A stretch of 64,000 bases of DNA from JAXGXT01 sp040772665. GTDB taxonomy: Bacteria > Bacillota > Clostridia > Lachnospirales > Anaerotignaceae. A program made the position numbers and the translations under genes. The notes under the pieces were generated by a model, which was not told where the DNA came from, searched no databases, and was given only the letters and a program-made list of their open reading frames with translations. The stretch is taken from contig JAXGXT010000003.1 in NCBI GenBank assembly GCA_040772665.1, forward strand, positions 288,691 through 352,690. Reading direction: 5' to 3'. This document shows, one piece after another, positions 54,039-63,072 of this stretch (position 1 is the stretch's first letter; each line of letters starts with the position of its first letter).

Positions 54039-54860
54039 GTGAAGAAAAAAATCTTAGCTTTATTATTAGCATCTATGGTTATGAGTGTTGCAGTTGGATG
54101 TTCAAAAAAAGACCAGCCACAAACACCACAGCAAACACCCCAGTCAGAACAAGAAAATGACATAGGTTATGAAAAAGTTGTTATCGGACTTGATGACACA
54201 TTTGCGCCTATGGGCTTTAGAGATGAAAAGAATGAAATAGTTGGCTTTGACATTGATATTGCCAAAGAAGTTTCAAGCATAATTGGTTTTGAAATTGAAT
54301 TTCAGCCAATTGATTGGGGAATGAAAGAAAAGGAACTTAACAGTAAAAATGTAGACCTTCTTTGGAACGGATATACAATAACAGAGGCAAGAAAAGAGCA
54401 GGTTTTATTTACAAGACCATATCTTGACAACCGCCAGATTGTTCTTGTGCCAGCAGACGGCGGCATTAAAACTTTGGCTGATTTAGAAGGGAAAACAGTT
54501 GCAACTCAGGCTGAAAGCAGTTCAGAGGAAGCTATTTTTGCTAAACCTGAAATAAAAGATACATTTAAAGAACTTGTTACATTTTCCACCTATGAAGAGT
54601 GTCTTCGTGATATGGATGCAGGAAGAGCCGACGCAGTTGTTGCAGATGAGGTTCTTATTCGTTATTACATAGCAAACCATCCTGAAATTGACTGCGTTGT
54701 TATAGATGAGGACTTCGGTGACGAAGAATATGGAATCGGAGCAAGAAAAGACGATACTGCTTTGGTTGAAGCAATTAACAATGCTTTAGACGAAATTAAA
54801 GCAAGCGGCAAGGGTAAGGAAATTTCTGAAAAATGGTTTGGAGAGGATATTCTCCAATAA
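54039..54860 (+). CDS. polar amino acid ABC transporter, substrate-binding lipoprotein
   Basis: 273 residues. Lipoprotein signal with VGC (Cys at 21), a Gln/Pro-rich linker, then a type-3 solute-binding fold: KVVIGLDDTFAPMGFRDEKN, then VGFDIDIAKEVSS, LWNGYTITEARKEQVLFTRPY and GKTVATQAESSSEEA. It delivers an amino acid (probably polar, exact ligand unknown) to the permease/ATPase encoded next. GTG start with TAGGAGGA. A terminator separates it from the permease, so it can be expressed at a higher level. Confidence 0.9.
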   Translation: MKKKILALLLASMVMSVAVGCSKKDQPQTPQQTPQSEQENDIGYEKVVIGLDDTFAPMGFRDEKNEIVGFDIDIAKEVSSIIGFEIEFQPIDWGMKEKELNSKNVDLLWNGYTITEARKEQVLFTRPYLDNRQIVLVPADGGIKTLADLEGKTVATQAESSSEEAIFAKPEIKDTFKELVTFSTYEECLRDMDAGRADAVVADEVLIRYYIANHPEIDCVVIDEDFGDEEYGIGARKDDTALVEAINNALDEIKASGKGKEISEKWFGEDILQ

Positions 54861-54876
54861 ATAAAAAAGATATATT

Positions 54877-54911
54877 AAAAGAGTTCTCTTGTTTAAGGGA
54901 ACTCTTTTTTG
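54877..54911 (+). terminator. terminator between binding protein and permease
   Basis: AAAAGAGTTC pairs with GAACTCTTTT, followed by TT; it probably limits read-through into the permease unit. Confidence 0.8.
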
Positions 54912-54957
54912 TATTTTTAATCATCTTTTATTTTTCAGCATAATTCTTTAAAGACGT

Positions 54958-54986
54958 TTTACATTGTCACATTAGTGTGTTATAAT
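54958..54986 (+). promoter_or_regulatory. promoter of permease-ATPase unit
   Basis: TTTACA (54958-54963), 17-base spacer, TATAAT (54981-54986), about 35 bases before the permease gene. Confidence 0.75.
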
Positions 54987-55021
54987 GCTACAAGACAAAA
55001 GATTTAAAAGGGGAAAATTAA

Positions 55022-55651
55022 ATGAGTTATTTTATGCAGATTTTAGACGGCTTAGAGCTAACCTTAAGTGTTTTTACGGTTTCGCTTTTGCTTTCTTTCC
55101 CACTGGGAATTGCTGTTGCGGTTTTAAGACTTTCAAAAGTTAAAGTGATAAGTAAAATTGTTTCCATATATATCTGGGTGCTTAGAGGAACGCCTCTTTT
55201 GCTCCAGATTTTATTTGTGTTTTTCGGGCTTCCTGAAATAGGTATAGTTTTTGGAAGATTTAATGCCATTATAATTGCATTCACCCTTAATTATGCCGCA
55301 TATTTCGGAGAAATTTTTCGTTCAGGGTTTCAATCCATTGAGAAAGGGCAAAAAGAAGCTGCTGAAATTTTAGGTTTTTCTTCTTTTAAAATTAATAAAC
55401 TTATAATTCTTCCTCAAGTAATAAAAAGAACTCTTCCATCTATAGGAAATGAGGTTATAACTCTTGTTAAGGATACGGCCCTTGTTTATGCTGTCGGCCA
55501 AAGCGATGTTTTAAAAATAGCAAGAGGAATTGTAAACAGGGAAGGCACTTTAGTTCCGTTTTTAATTGCCGGCCTGATTTATTTAGTGCTTACATATGTA
55601 ATAACAAAGATTTTTGATGTAATAGAGAGAAAGGTTACTTATGATGAATAA
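55022..55651 (+). CDS. polar amino acid ABC transporter, permease
   Basis: 209 residues with five predicted membrane helices, HisM/GlnP type. The EAA loop is present (GFQSIEKGQKEAAEILGFSS), followed by LPQVIKRTLPSIGNEVI and VKDTALVYAVG, which are family hallmarks. It forms the membrane channel together with the ATPase downstream. AAAGGGGAAAATTAA precedes the ATG. Confidence 0.93.
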   Translation: MSYFMQILDGLELTLSVFTVSLLLSFPLGIAVAVLRLSKVKVISKIVSIYIWVLRGTPLLLQILFVFFGLPEIGIVFGRFNAIIIAFTLNYAAYFGEIFRSGFQSIEKGQKEAAEILGFSSFKINKLIILPQVIKRTLPSIGNEVITLVKDTALVYAVGQSDVLKIARGIVNREGTLVPFLIAGLIYLVLTYVITKIFDVIERKVTYDE

Positions 55652-55667
55652 GGTTTTAGGTGATAAT

Positions 55668-56390
55668 ATGTTATTGGAAGCGAAAAATCTTTTTAAAGCT
55701 TTTAACGACACTGTGGTTCTTAATGATGTTAGCCTTGAGGTTAAAAAAGGCGAAGTTGTTGCCCTGGTTGGACAAAGCGGTGCAGGCAAAACCACTGTTT
55801 TAAGGTGTGTTGTGGGGCTTGAAAAGTGTGATAAGGGAAGTATATCCATTGACGGCAGGTATGTATGCCGAACAGAAAACAATATAATTACACATGCAAG
55901 CAAAAAGGAGCTTTCTGTAATTCGTCACGATTTGGGAATGGTTTTTCAGGCATATCATCTTTTTCCTCACATGACGGTGCTTGAAAATGTTATGCTTGCA
56001 TTGACGGAAGTTTATAAAGTGCCTAAGGCAGAGGCTGCGGAGCAAGCTGTAAAAATGCTTGAAAGTCTTGGTCTTGGGGAAAAGCTTAACAGCAAACCTT
56101 CTGAACTTAGCGGAGGACAAAAACAAAGAGTTGCCATTGCAAGAAGCTGCGTTACAAACCCTAAACTTCTTTGTTTTGATGAACCTACGGCTGCTTTGGA
56201 TTCGGCCCTTGTTTTTGAAATGATAAAGATTATTCGAGAATTGGCAAGAAATAAAAATATGGGTATTCTTATTATAAGCCATGACGAAAAGTTTGTAAGG
56301 GATGTTTCAGACAGAGTTTTGCTTATTGAACAGGGAAAAATTACACGGGAAATGACATCTGATGAATACAGAGCAATTATAAGAAGCTAA
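55668..56390 (+). CDS. polar amino acid ABC transporter, ATP-binding protein
   Basis: 240 residues of the GlnQ/HisP family. Walker A GQSGAGKT at 35-42, Q-loop, signature LSGGQKQRVAIARS, Walker B LLCFDEPTAALD and H-loop ISHDEKFV. ATG 55668 is preferred: AGGTGAT lies before it and the protein starts MLLEAKNL, the usual N-terminus; an ATG at 55641 overlaps the permease end. Its spacing of 16 bases to the permease implies co-transcription. Confidence 0.93.
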   Translation: MLLEAKNLFKAFNDTVVLNDVSLEVKKGEVVALVGQSGAGKTTVLRCVVGLEKCDKGSISIDGRYVCRTENNIITHASKKELSVIRHDLGMVFQAYHLFPHMTVLENVMLALTEVYKVPKAEAAEQAVKMLESLGLGEKLNSKPSELSGGQKQRVAIARSCVTNPKLLCFDEPTAALDSALVFEMIKIIRELARNKNMGILIISHDEKFVRDVSDRVLLIEQGKITREMTSDEYRAIIRS

Positions 56391-56525
56391 AGGTTTTATG
56401 GTAGGTTTTTATAATAAGAAATTCAAAGATGGAGTTAATAAATTAAAGAATTTTACTGTCGGTATTTTTTTCATAAATACAACTTTGTTATATCGGCATT
56501 TATCCTCGCTGAAAAGCTTCATTTT

Positions 56526-56560
56526 AAGGGTGCGTTTTCATTAAAACGCACCCTTTTTTG
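56526..56560. terminator. hairpin terminator between ATPase and dehydrogenase
   Basis: AAGGGTGCGTTTT pairs with AAAACGCACCCTT, followed by T's; it also ends the minus-strand dehydrogenase. Confidence 0.85.
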
Positions 56561-56563
56561 TTT

Positions 56564-57658
56564 TTAAAATTCGATTTTCCCAAGAAAGCTTTCCATATCT
56601 ATTCCTAATTCTTTACATATATCCTGCATTTCTTTTATTGTGTTTTCGTTAACGGGTATTCCCTCTTTAAGAATTCTTTCCTGTGCTTCAATCTCTTTTT
56701 CACCGTGAGTATAAATTCTTGTCTGTCCCTCAGCTTTTGGAGATTCTCTAATTTCTTTCAAAAACTCTGAAAAATGCGCTTTAATTGCTTCAGGGTCGCC
56801 AAAAAGGTTAGGGTTTATTGCAATAAAGCTATGGCATGTTCCGCTTGTTGAGCTTATGTGAGAATTGTTTGAAGTAAGGCCCTGAGAAAGTATTGAGGCA
56901 AGTATTTCGGCAATCATTCCAAAGCCATAACCTTTATGGCCGCCGTATTTTTCACTATCTCCGCCTAAAGGCAAAATTCCGCCGCCTTTTTTATGGTTTA
57001 TGTTTTTTAAAATGTCCGCAGAATCAGTGCTTGGATGTCCCTGCGAATTAAGTGTCCAACCTTCGGGAAGAGGTTCTCCCTTTTTATCATAAACTTCTAC
57101 TTTGCCCCTTGTTACAACTGTTGTTGAAGCATCAAAAAAGAAATCATAAGGCTCGGCAGGCATAGCAATTGCTATTGGATTTGAGCCAAGCATAGCCATA
57201 CGTCCATATGTGGGAACCATTATTGCTTCGCTGTTTGTTGTGGAAATACCTATTAAGCCCTCGTCACAGGCAAGCTGAGCATAATAACCTGCAATTCCGT
57301 AGTGATTGCTGTTTCTTACAGAAATAATGCCTACACCGCTTGTTTTTGCCTTTTCAATGGCTTTTTTCATTGCATAATGTCCCACAAGCTGACCCACACC
57401 AAAGTGATTGTCAATAACTGCACTTAAGGGTGTTTCAAAAACTGTTTCCCATTTGCTGTTCATGTGTATTCTGCCGTTTTGAATGGTTTTATAATAAAGA
57501 ACCATTCTTTGAACTCCGTGGCTTTCAATTCCGTATAAATCGCTCATTAAAAGAACGTCTGTTATAATCTTACTTTCTTCATCATTAAAACCGAAGCTTT
57601 TGAAAACATGTTTAGAAAATTTATCAAGAACTTCATACTGAAGTTTTACATATGCCAT
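56564..57658 (-). CDS. Ldh_2-family (malate/L-lactate/ureidoglycolate) dehydrogenase
   Basis: 364-residue NAD(P)-dependent oxidoreductase of the Ldh_2 (sulfolactate/malate/ureidoglycolate) family, unrelated to classical LDH. Characteristic segments are LMSDLYGIESHGVQRM near 39, GVGIISVRNSNHYGIAGYY near 108 (catalytic His), NSEAIMVPTYG and GGHKGYGFGMIAEIL. The substrate is a 2-hydroxy acid, unidentified. Divergent from the DUF1576 membrane protein, which may move a related compound. The AGGGAGGCGC-type ribosome site precedes the ATG. Confidence 0.88.
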   Translation of the reverse strand: MAYVKLQYEVLDKFSKHVFKSFGFNDEESKIITDVLLMSDLYGIESHGVQRMVLYYKTIQNGRIHMNSKWETVFETPLSAVIDNHFGVGQLVGHYAMKKAIEKAKTSGVGIISVRNSNHYGIAGYYAQLACDEGLIGISTTNSEAIMVPTYGRMAMLGSNPIAIAMPAEPYDFFFDASTTVVTRGKVEVYDKKGEPLPEGWTLNSQGHPSTDSADILKNINHKKGGGILPLGGDSEKYGGHKGYGFGMIAEILASILSQGLTSNNSHISSTSGTCHSFIAINPNLFGDPEAIKAHFSEFLKEIRESPKAEGQTRIYTHGEKEIEAQERILKEGIPVNENTIKEMQDICKELGIDMESFLGKIEF

Positions 57659-57830
57659 TATTAGCGCCTCCCTATTAAGTTATTACAAGTGAAAATTGTT
57701 CTTTTTTCAGTCCATAAGGATAAGAAAACAAACATCTGTTGACTAACCTTGACTTATTATACTACAATATTTATGGAGTGCAATTAAAATTTAACAAATT
57801 TGAAATAATTTTAAGGAGAGAATGTGAAAA

Positions 57831-59228
57831 ATGGATAGGCAATCCAGAAAAAATTATGTAGGTATGTATTTTGCTTGTGCCGCTGTGGCAATAGCGGGAA
57901 TGTTAATGGGGGATTACAGAACAATTCCTCAAGGCATGAAAGAGATATTTTTTCATGACGCAATTTTAATAACCGATTACATAGCAATTGTGGGAACTGC
58001 GGCGTGTTTTTTTAATGTTGCCCTGACAACATTTGCTTCCGCCATGCTTTTAAGAATTAACCATGTTCCCATGCATGGAAAGAGTATGTTTGCCCTTGGG
58101 CTTACAGCTGGGTTCTCATTTTTTGGAAAAAATATCTATACCATGTGGTTTATTTTGCTTGGAACATATCTTTTAAGTGTGGTTTGTAAAGAAAAGTTTG
58201 GTAAAAATTTAATAAGCGGACTTTTGGCAACATCACTAGGCCCTGCTGTGGGGGTTGCGTATATTCATAACGGAGTTACAGTTATGAGTCTTTTGGCGGC
58301 AACTGTTGTAGGCATTATTATAGGTTTTACCATACCCCTTTTAGCGGCTCACACAGGTTCCCTTTTAAGAGGGCTTAATCTTTATAACGGTGGTTTTGCC
58401 GTTGGACTTCTATCTCTTATACTTGTTCCTGTTATGCAGGGGCTTGGCTATTCTTTTGAAAGTGAAAGCACCTGGTCAACAGGATATAACTTAATATTTT
58501 CTGTGTTTTTGTATTTACTTTCCCTTGCGTTAATGATAGCCGGATATGTTACAGATCCTAAAAACGCTTTTACAAACTATAAAAATATTTTAAAGCGTCC
58601 GGGAGTTGCAAAGGATGACTTTACAGAGCTTGACGGAATGAGTGCAGTTCTTATAAACATGGCTGTAAATATTATAATCTGCACCACATATATTCTTCTT
58701 ATAGGCGGCTCAATAAACGGGCCTACTCTTGGATGTATTTTTACTGTTATGGGTTTTAGCGCCAACGGAAAACACGCAAAAAATATTATCCCGATTTTAA
58801 TCGGTATTTTTTTAGGTTCCGCATTAAATATTGATGCCACTCCCACAACGCCAAGTATACAAATGGCAGCCTTTCTTGGCATGACCCTTGCCCCTGTGGC
58901 AGGTACATATGGTTTTTTTGCGGGAGTTGCGGCAGCTTTTTTACATTCATTTGCGGTTTTAAAGGTTGGCCTTGGATATTCTGCCGCCAATCTCTATAAC
59001 AACGGTTTTAGCGGAGGAGTTATAACGTTGGTTCTTTATCCTGTTTTTGCTGCATTTTGCAAAAAGGTAAATTCATACAGTACTCCTTCTCCAAGCAGAA
59101 TAAAAATGCATGTGACAAAAGAAACTTTGGTAACTCGTGACGAAACAAGCCAGGACTTAGGGATAGAAAGCTGTGACATAAGGAAGCAGTCAGGGTTTTT
59201 TGAAAAACTTAAAAAGATGAAAATGTAG
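57831..59228 (+). CDS. DUF1576 family multi-pass membrane protein
   Basis: 465 residues with about ten or more predicted membrane helices and a hydrophilic C-terminal tail of about 45 residues. Recognised as the DUF1576 (PF07613) type from MLMGDYRTIPQGMKEIFF, then SFFGKNIYTMWF and TSLGPAVGVAYIHNG. Two half-domains show similar LYNGGFAVG and LYNNGFSGG motifs, suggesting an internal duplication as in transporters. Function unknown. Divergent from the Ldh_2 gene, so a transport role for a 2-hydroxy acid is a speculation worth testing. Confidence 0.85.
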   Translation: MDRQSRKNYVGMYFACAAVAIAGMLMGDYRTIPQGMKEIFFHDAILITDYIAIVGTAACFFNVALTTFASAMLLRINHVPMHGKSMFALGLTAGFSFFGKNIYTMWFILLGTYLLSVVCKEKFGKNLISGLLATSLGPAVGVAYIHNGVTVMSLLAATVVGIIIGFTIPLLAAHTGSLLRGLNLYNGGFAVGLLSLILVPVMQGLGYSFESESTWSTGYNLIFSVFLYLLSLALMIAGYVTDPKNAFTNYKNILKRPGVAKDDFTELDGMSAVLINMAVNIIICTTYILLIGGSINGPTLGCIFTVMGFSANGKHAKNIIPILIGIFLGSALNIDATPTTPSIQMAAFLGMTLAPVAGTYGFFAGVAAAFLHSFAVLKVGLGYSAANLYNNGFSGGVITLVLYPVFAAFCKKVNSYSTPSPSRIKMHVTKETLVTRDETSQDLGIESCDIRKQSGFFEKLKKMKM

Positions 59229-59240
59229 AAAAAATGGTAT

Positions 59241-59269
59241 TGACTTTAGATTTAAACTGTGTTAGAGTA
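59241..59269 (+). promoter_or_regulatory. promoter of the leucine operon
   Basis: TTGACT (59241-59246), 17-base spacer, TAGAGT (59264-59269), about 30 bases upstream of the T-box leader. Confidence 0.55.
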
Positions 59270-59299
59270 CCACTATCAATATATAACTTAATATTTTTT

Positions 59300-59590
59300 A
59301 TAACACTGTGAAGAGGAATAGTAATTTTTTTGATGTTTTCAGAGAGTTGTCGGAGGGTGTGAGGCAACAGCAGGCAAAAAGATGAACTCGCCTTGGAGTG
59401 ATTTGCTGAAAGCTTATAAAGTATGTAGGTAAAATCGGATGTCGTCCGTTATAGCGACAGGTTATCGGTAAAAATTTTACCCGTAGCCGTTAAAGAGTGC
59501 TTTATTTTTAAAGCAAACAAGAGTGGTACCACGGAAGCTAATGCCTTTCGTCTCTATATTATAGAGATGAAAGGCTTTTTTATTTTGAAA
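59300..59590 (+). ncRNA. T-box leader (Leu specifier) with terminator
   Basis: Typical T-box: stem I with the AGAGAGTTGTCGGAGGGTGTGAGGC region, specifier loop GAA-CTC-GCC with the leucine codon CTC, the 14-base T-box GAGTGGTACCACGG at about 59521, and a terminator stem GCCTTTCGTCTCT pairing with AGAGATGAAAGGC followed by TTTTTT. Uncharged tRNA-Leu should read CTC and promote antitermination of leuA-leuC-leuD-leuB. Confidence 0.9.
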
Positions 59591-59612
59591 ATGTAAAGGA
59601 GAATGATAAATT

Positions 59613-61268
59613 ATGATGAATTATACTAAATACCGCCCATACCCGACAATGAATATGCCTGAACGCACATGGCCCAACAACGTAATTACAAAGGCGCCTA
59701 TATGGTGCAGTGTTGATTTAAGAGATGGAAACCAAAGTCTTGAAATTCCCATGAGCCTTGAAGAAAAAATGGAGTTTTTTAACTTCCTTGTTAAAACAGG
59801 CTTTAAGGAAATTGAAATTGGTTTTCCTGCCGCAAGTGACACAGAGTTTGAATTTGCAAGAAAGCTTATAGATGAAAACTTAATTCCTGACGACGTTACA
59901 GTTCAGGTGCTTACACAAAGCCGTCCTCATATTATAAAGAAAACATTTGAGGCTTTAAAGGGTGCAAAAAGAGCAATTGTTCATTTATATAACTCTACAT
60001 CCACTCTTCAAAGAGATGTTGTTTTTGGAAATTCCATGGAAGAAACAACTGCTTTGGCTGTGGAAGGGGCTAAACTTTTACTTAGCGAAGCCGCAGAAAT
60101 TCCGGAAACAGAGTTTTTGTTCCAATATTCCCCTGAAAGCTTTACAGGAACGGAAATGGACTATGCCGTTGATATTTGCAATGCGGTTATTGATGTTATT
60201 AAACCGACACCGCAAAAGAAGCTTATTATAAACCTTCCTTCCACAGTTGAAATGGCAACCGCCAATGTTTATGCTGATCAAATTGAATATCAATGTAAAA
60301 AGCTTAAAAACAGAGAGTCCATAATTGTAAGCCTTCATGCACACAATGACAGAGGAACTGCAATTGCGGCAACAGAGCTTGCTCTTATGGCAGGGGCTGA
60401 AAGAGTTGAGGGAACTCTTTTTGGAAACGGAGAAAGAACAGGCAACACAGACATTATGACAGTGGCTTTAAATATTTTCTCTCAAGGAATTAATCCTGAG
60501 TTGGATTTTAGCAAAATAGATGAAGCGGTAGAAATTTATGAAAGAACAACAAGAATAGCTGTTCATCCACGTCATCCATATGCCGGAGATCTTGTTTATA
60601 CTGCTTTTTCAGGCTCGCATCAAGATGCCATAAGAAAAGGTATGGACAAAATGAGAGATCATATGGACAGATGGGAAGTTCCTTATCTTCCTGTTGACCC
60701 TATTGACCTTGGAAGAACATATGACCCTATTGTAAGAATCAACAGCCAGTCTGGCAAGGGTGGAGTTGCGTTTATTCTTGAACAAAATTACGGTCTTTTC
60801 CTTCCAAAGCCTTTACAGCAGGATTTAAGCTATGTTATAACAGGACATTCGGATAAGAGCCATAAAGATGTTGATGCTGCCACAATAAGAGAAATTTTCT
60901 TTGAGCAGTATGTGGATTTAAGAAAACCAATTTCAATTGAAAAATACAGAGAAATTGTGGGCAACGGAGATGATGTTGAAATAAATGCTGAAATGACGTA
61001 TCATGGAGTTCCTATGGTAATTAGCGGCACAGGAAATGGTATTATAGACGCATTTATTCACGGCATTGAAAAAAGATTTGAAATACAGCTTGAAATTGTT
61101 GATTATCGTGAACACTCCATGGAATACGGAACAAAGGCAAGAGCCATTTCATATGTGCAAATTGCAGACAGTGAAGGCGGCATGTATTTCGGAGCGGGAA
61201 CATCAAGCAATATAACAAAATCTTCACTTCGTGCAGTTGTTAGCGCTGTTAATAAAATAATTGAATAA
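59613..61268 (+). CDS. leuA: 2-isopropylmalate synthase, LeuA type 2
   Basis: Condenses acetyl-CoA with 2-oxoisovalerate, the first step of leucine synthesis. 551 residues, longer than the common LeuA (about 510), and starting NYTKYRPYPTMNMPERTWPN, the type-2 form also found in actinobacteria and fungi. DLRDGNQS (metal-site Asp near residue 38), LHAHNDRG (HxH metal ligands), and a C-terminal regulatory domain with GTSSNITKSSLRAVVSAVNK. AAAGGAG ribosome site; controlled by the T-box. Feedback inhibition by leucine is expected but not visible. Confidence 0.93.
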   Translation: MMNYTKYRPYPTMNMPERTWPNNVITKAPIWCSVDLRDGNQSLEIPMSLEEKMEFFNFLVKTGFKEIEIGFPAASDTEFEFARKLIDENLIPDDVTVQVLTQSRPHIIKKTFEALKGAKRAIVHLYNSTSTLQRDVVFGNSMEETTALAVEGAKLLLSEAAEIPETEFLFQYSPESFTGTEMDYAVDICNAVIDVIKPTPQKKLIINLPSTVEMATANVYADQIEYQCKKLKNRESIIVSLHAHNDRGTAIAATELALMAGAERVEGTLFGNGERTGNTDIMTVALNIFSQGINPELDFSKIDEAVEIYERTTRIAVHPRHPYAGDLVYTAFSGSHQDAIRKGMDKMRDHMDRWEVPYLPVDPIDLGRTYDPIVRINSQSGKGGVAFILEQNYGLFLPKPLQQDLSYVITGHSDKSHKDVDAATIREIFFEQYVDLRKPISIEKYREIVGNGDDVEINAEMTYHGVPMVISGTGNGIIDAFIHGIEKRFEIQLEIVDYREHSMEYGTKARAISYVQIADSEGGMYFGAGTSSNITKSSLRAVVSAVNKIIE

Positions 61269-61285
61269 TACGGGAGGATAAAAAA

Positions 61286-62566
61286 ATGGGAATGACAATG
61301 ACGCAAAAAATTTTAGCAGCTCATGCAGGGCTTGATGTGGTTAAGCCGGGGCAGCTTATTCAGGCAAATCTTGACATAGTTTTAGGAAACGATATAACAA
61401 CGGCTGTTGCTATACCTGAATTTGAAAAAACAGGTGCTAAAGATGTTTTTCATAAGGAAAAGGTTGTTATAGTTTTAGACCACTTCACACCAAACAAAGA
61501 TATTAAGGCTGCGGAGCAATGTAAGGTGAGCAGGGAGTTTGCATGGGAAAAGGACATCAAGCATTTTTATGATGTTGGTGAAATGGGCATTGAACATGCT
61601 CTTCTTCCCGAAAAGGGAATTGTTGCACCGGGCGAGGTTATAATAGGTGCTGACAGCCATACATGTACATATGGTGCATTAGGAGCTTTTTCCACAGGGG
61701 TGGGAAGTACAGACATGGCAATCGGCATGGCAACGGGAGAAGCATGGTTTAAGGTTCCAAGCGCAATTAAATTTATTCTTACAGGAAAACCAAACAAGTG
61801 GGTAAGCGGAAAAGACGTTATTCTTCATATTATAGGCTTAATCGGTGTTGATGGTGCACTTTATCGTTCTATGGAGTTTTTTGGTGACGGAATTAAGCAT
61901 CTTTCAATGGATGACCGTTTTAGCATAACAAACATGGCAATTGAAGCAGGTGCAAAAAACGGAATTTTCCCTGTTGATGAAAAAACAATTGAATATGCAA
62001 AAAACCATACAACAAAAGAATATAAGATTTATGAGGCAGATGCAGACGCTGAGTATGATCAGGTTTATACAATAGATTTAACTGAACTTCGTCCTACTGT
62101 ATCTTTCCCTCATTTGCCTGAAAACACAAAAACAATAGATGAAGCCCATGATTTAAAGGTGAGAATTGATCAGGCGGTTATTGGTTCATGCACCAACGGA
62201 CGCCTTGAAGATATGCAGATTACAGCAGAAATACTTAAGGGTAAAAAGGTAAACAAAAAGGTGAGAACCATAGTTATTCCCGCAACACAGCAAATCTATC
62301 TTGACAGCATACGTCTTGGTTATGCAGAGGCTATTGTTGAAGCAGGTGCTGTTTTCTCAACACCTACATGCGGCCCTTGCTTGGGAGGACATATGGGTAT
62401 TTTAGCTTCGGGGGAAAGGGCTGTTTCAACAACCAACCGTAACTTTGTTGGCAGAATGGGGCATCCGGAAAGCGAAGTTTATCTTTCAAGCCCTGCTGTT
62501 GCGGCCGCATCGGCACTTGTTGGATATATTGCTGATCCTGAAAAAATTGTGGGAGGTAAAAACTAA
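61286..62566 (+). CDS. leuC: 3-isopropylmalate dehydratase, large subunit
   Basis: 426-residue aconitase-type iron-sulfur subunit that isomerises 2- to 3-isopropylmalate. It is the shorter, archaeal/clostridial type of LeuC. Cluster ligands lie in VIGSCTNGR and PTCGPCLGGHMG, with GADSHTCTYGALGAFSTG in the first half. Its stop overlaps the leuD start by one base (TAATG). A CGGGAGGAT ribosome site precedes the ATG. Confidence 0.95.
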   Translation: MGMTMTQKILAAHAGLDVVKPGQLIQANLDIVLGNDITTAVAIPEFEKTGAKDVFHKEKVVIVLDHFTPNKDIKAAEQCKVSREFAWEKDIKHFYDVGEMGIEHALLPEKGIVAPGEVIIGADSHTCTYGALGAFSTGVGSTDMAIGMATGEAWFKVPSAIKFILTGKPNKWVSGKDVILHIIGLIGVDGALYRSMEFFGDGIKHLSMDDRFSITNMAIEAGAKNGIFPVDEKTIEYAKNHTTKEYKIYEADADAEYDQVYTIDLTELRPTVSFPHLPENTKTIDEAHDLKVRIDQAVIGSCTNGRLEDMQITAEILKGKKVNKKVRTIVIPATQQIYLDSIRLGYAEAIVEAGAVFSTPTCGPCLGGHMGILASGERAVSTTNRNFVGRMGHPESEVYLSSPAVAAASALVGYIADPEKIVGGKN

Positions 62567-63060
62567 TGGAAGTTAAAGGAAAAGTTTTTAAATATGGTGA
62601 TAACGTAGACACAGATGTAATTATTCCTGCAAGATACCTTAATGTATCAAGCGGCGAAGAACTTGCAAAGTATTGCATGATTGATATTGACAAAGATTTT
62701 GTGAAAAAGATGAATAAAGGCGATATAATTGTTGCCACAAAAAATTTCGGCTGCGGCTCTTCAAGAGAACATGCTCCTCTTGCAATTAAATGTGCAGGAG
62801 TAAGCTGTGTTATTGCATCTACTTTTGCAAGAATTTTTTATAGAAATTCAATTAATATCGGTATGCCTATACTTGAATGTGATGAAGCGGCAAATGATAT
62901 TAAAGACGGCGATGAGGTTTCTGTAAACTTTGACACAGGTGTTATAACAAACGTAACAACGGGGAAAACATACCAATCTGAGCCTTTTCCCGGATTTATT
63001 AAGGAAATTATGGCAGACGGTGGTCTTGTTAAACACACAAGCAACAAAATATCAAATTAG
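62566..63060 (+). CDS. leuD: 3-isopropylmalate dehydratase, small subunit
   Basis: 164-residue partner of LeuC. It carries YGDNVDTDVIIPARYLN and CGSSREHAPLAIK, the substrate-binding loop of the small subunit. Translationally coupled to leuC through TAATG. Confidence 0.95.
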   Translation: MEVKGKVFKYGDNVDTDVIIPARYLNVSSGEELAKYCMIDIDKDFVKKMNKGDIIVATKNFGCGSSREHAPLAIKCAGVSCVIASTFARIFYRNSINIGMPILECDEAANDIKDGDEVSVNFDTGVITNVTTGKTYQSEPFPGFIKEIMADGGLVKHTSNKISN

Positions 63061-63072
63061 GGGTGAATTCTA

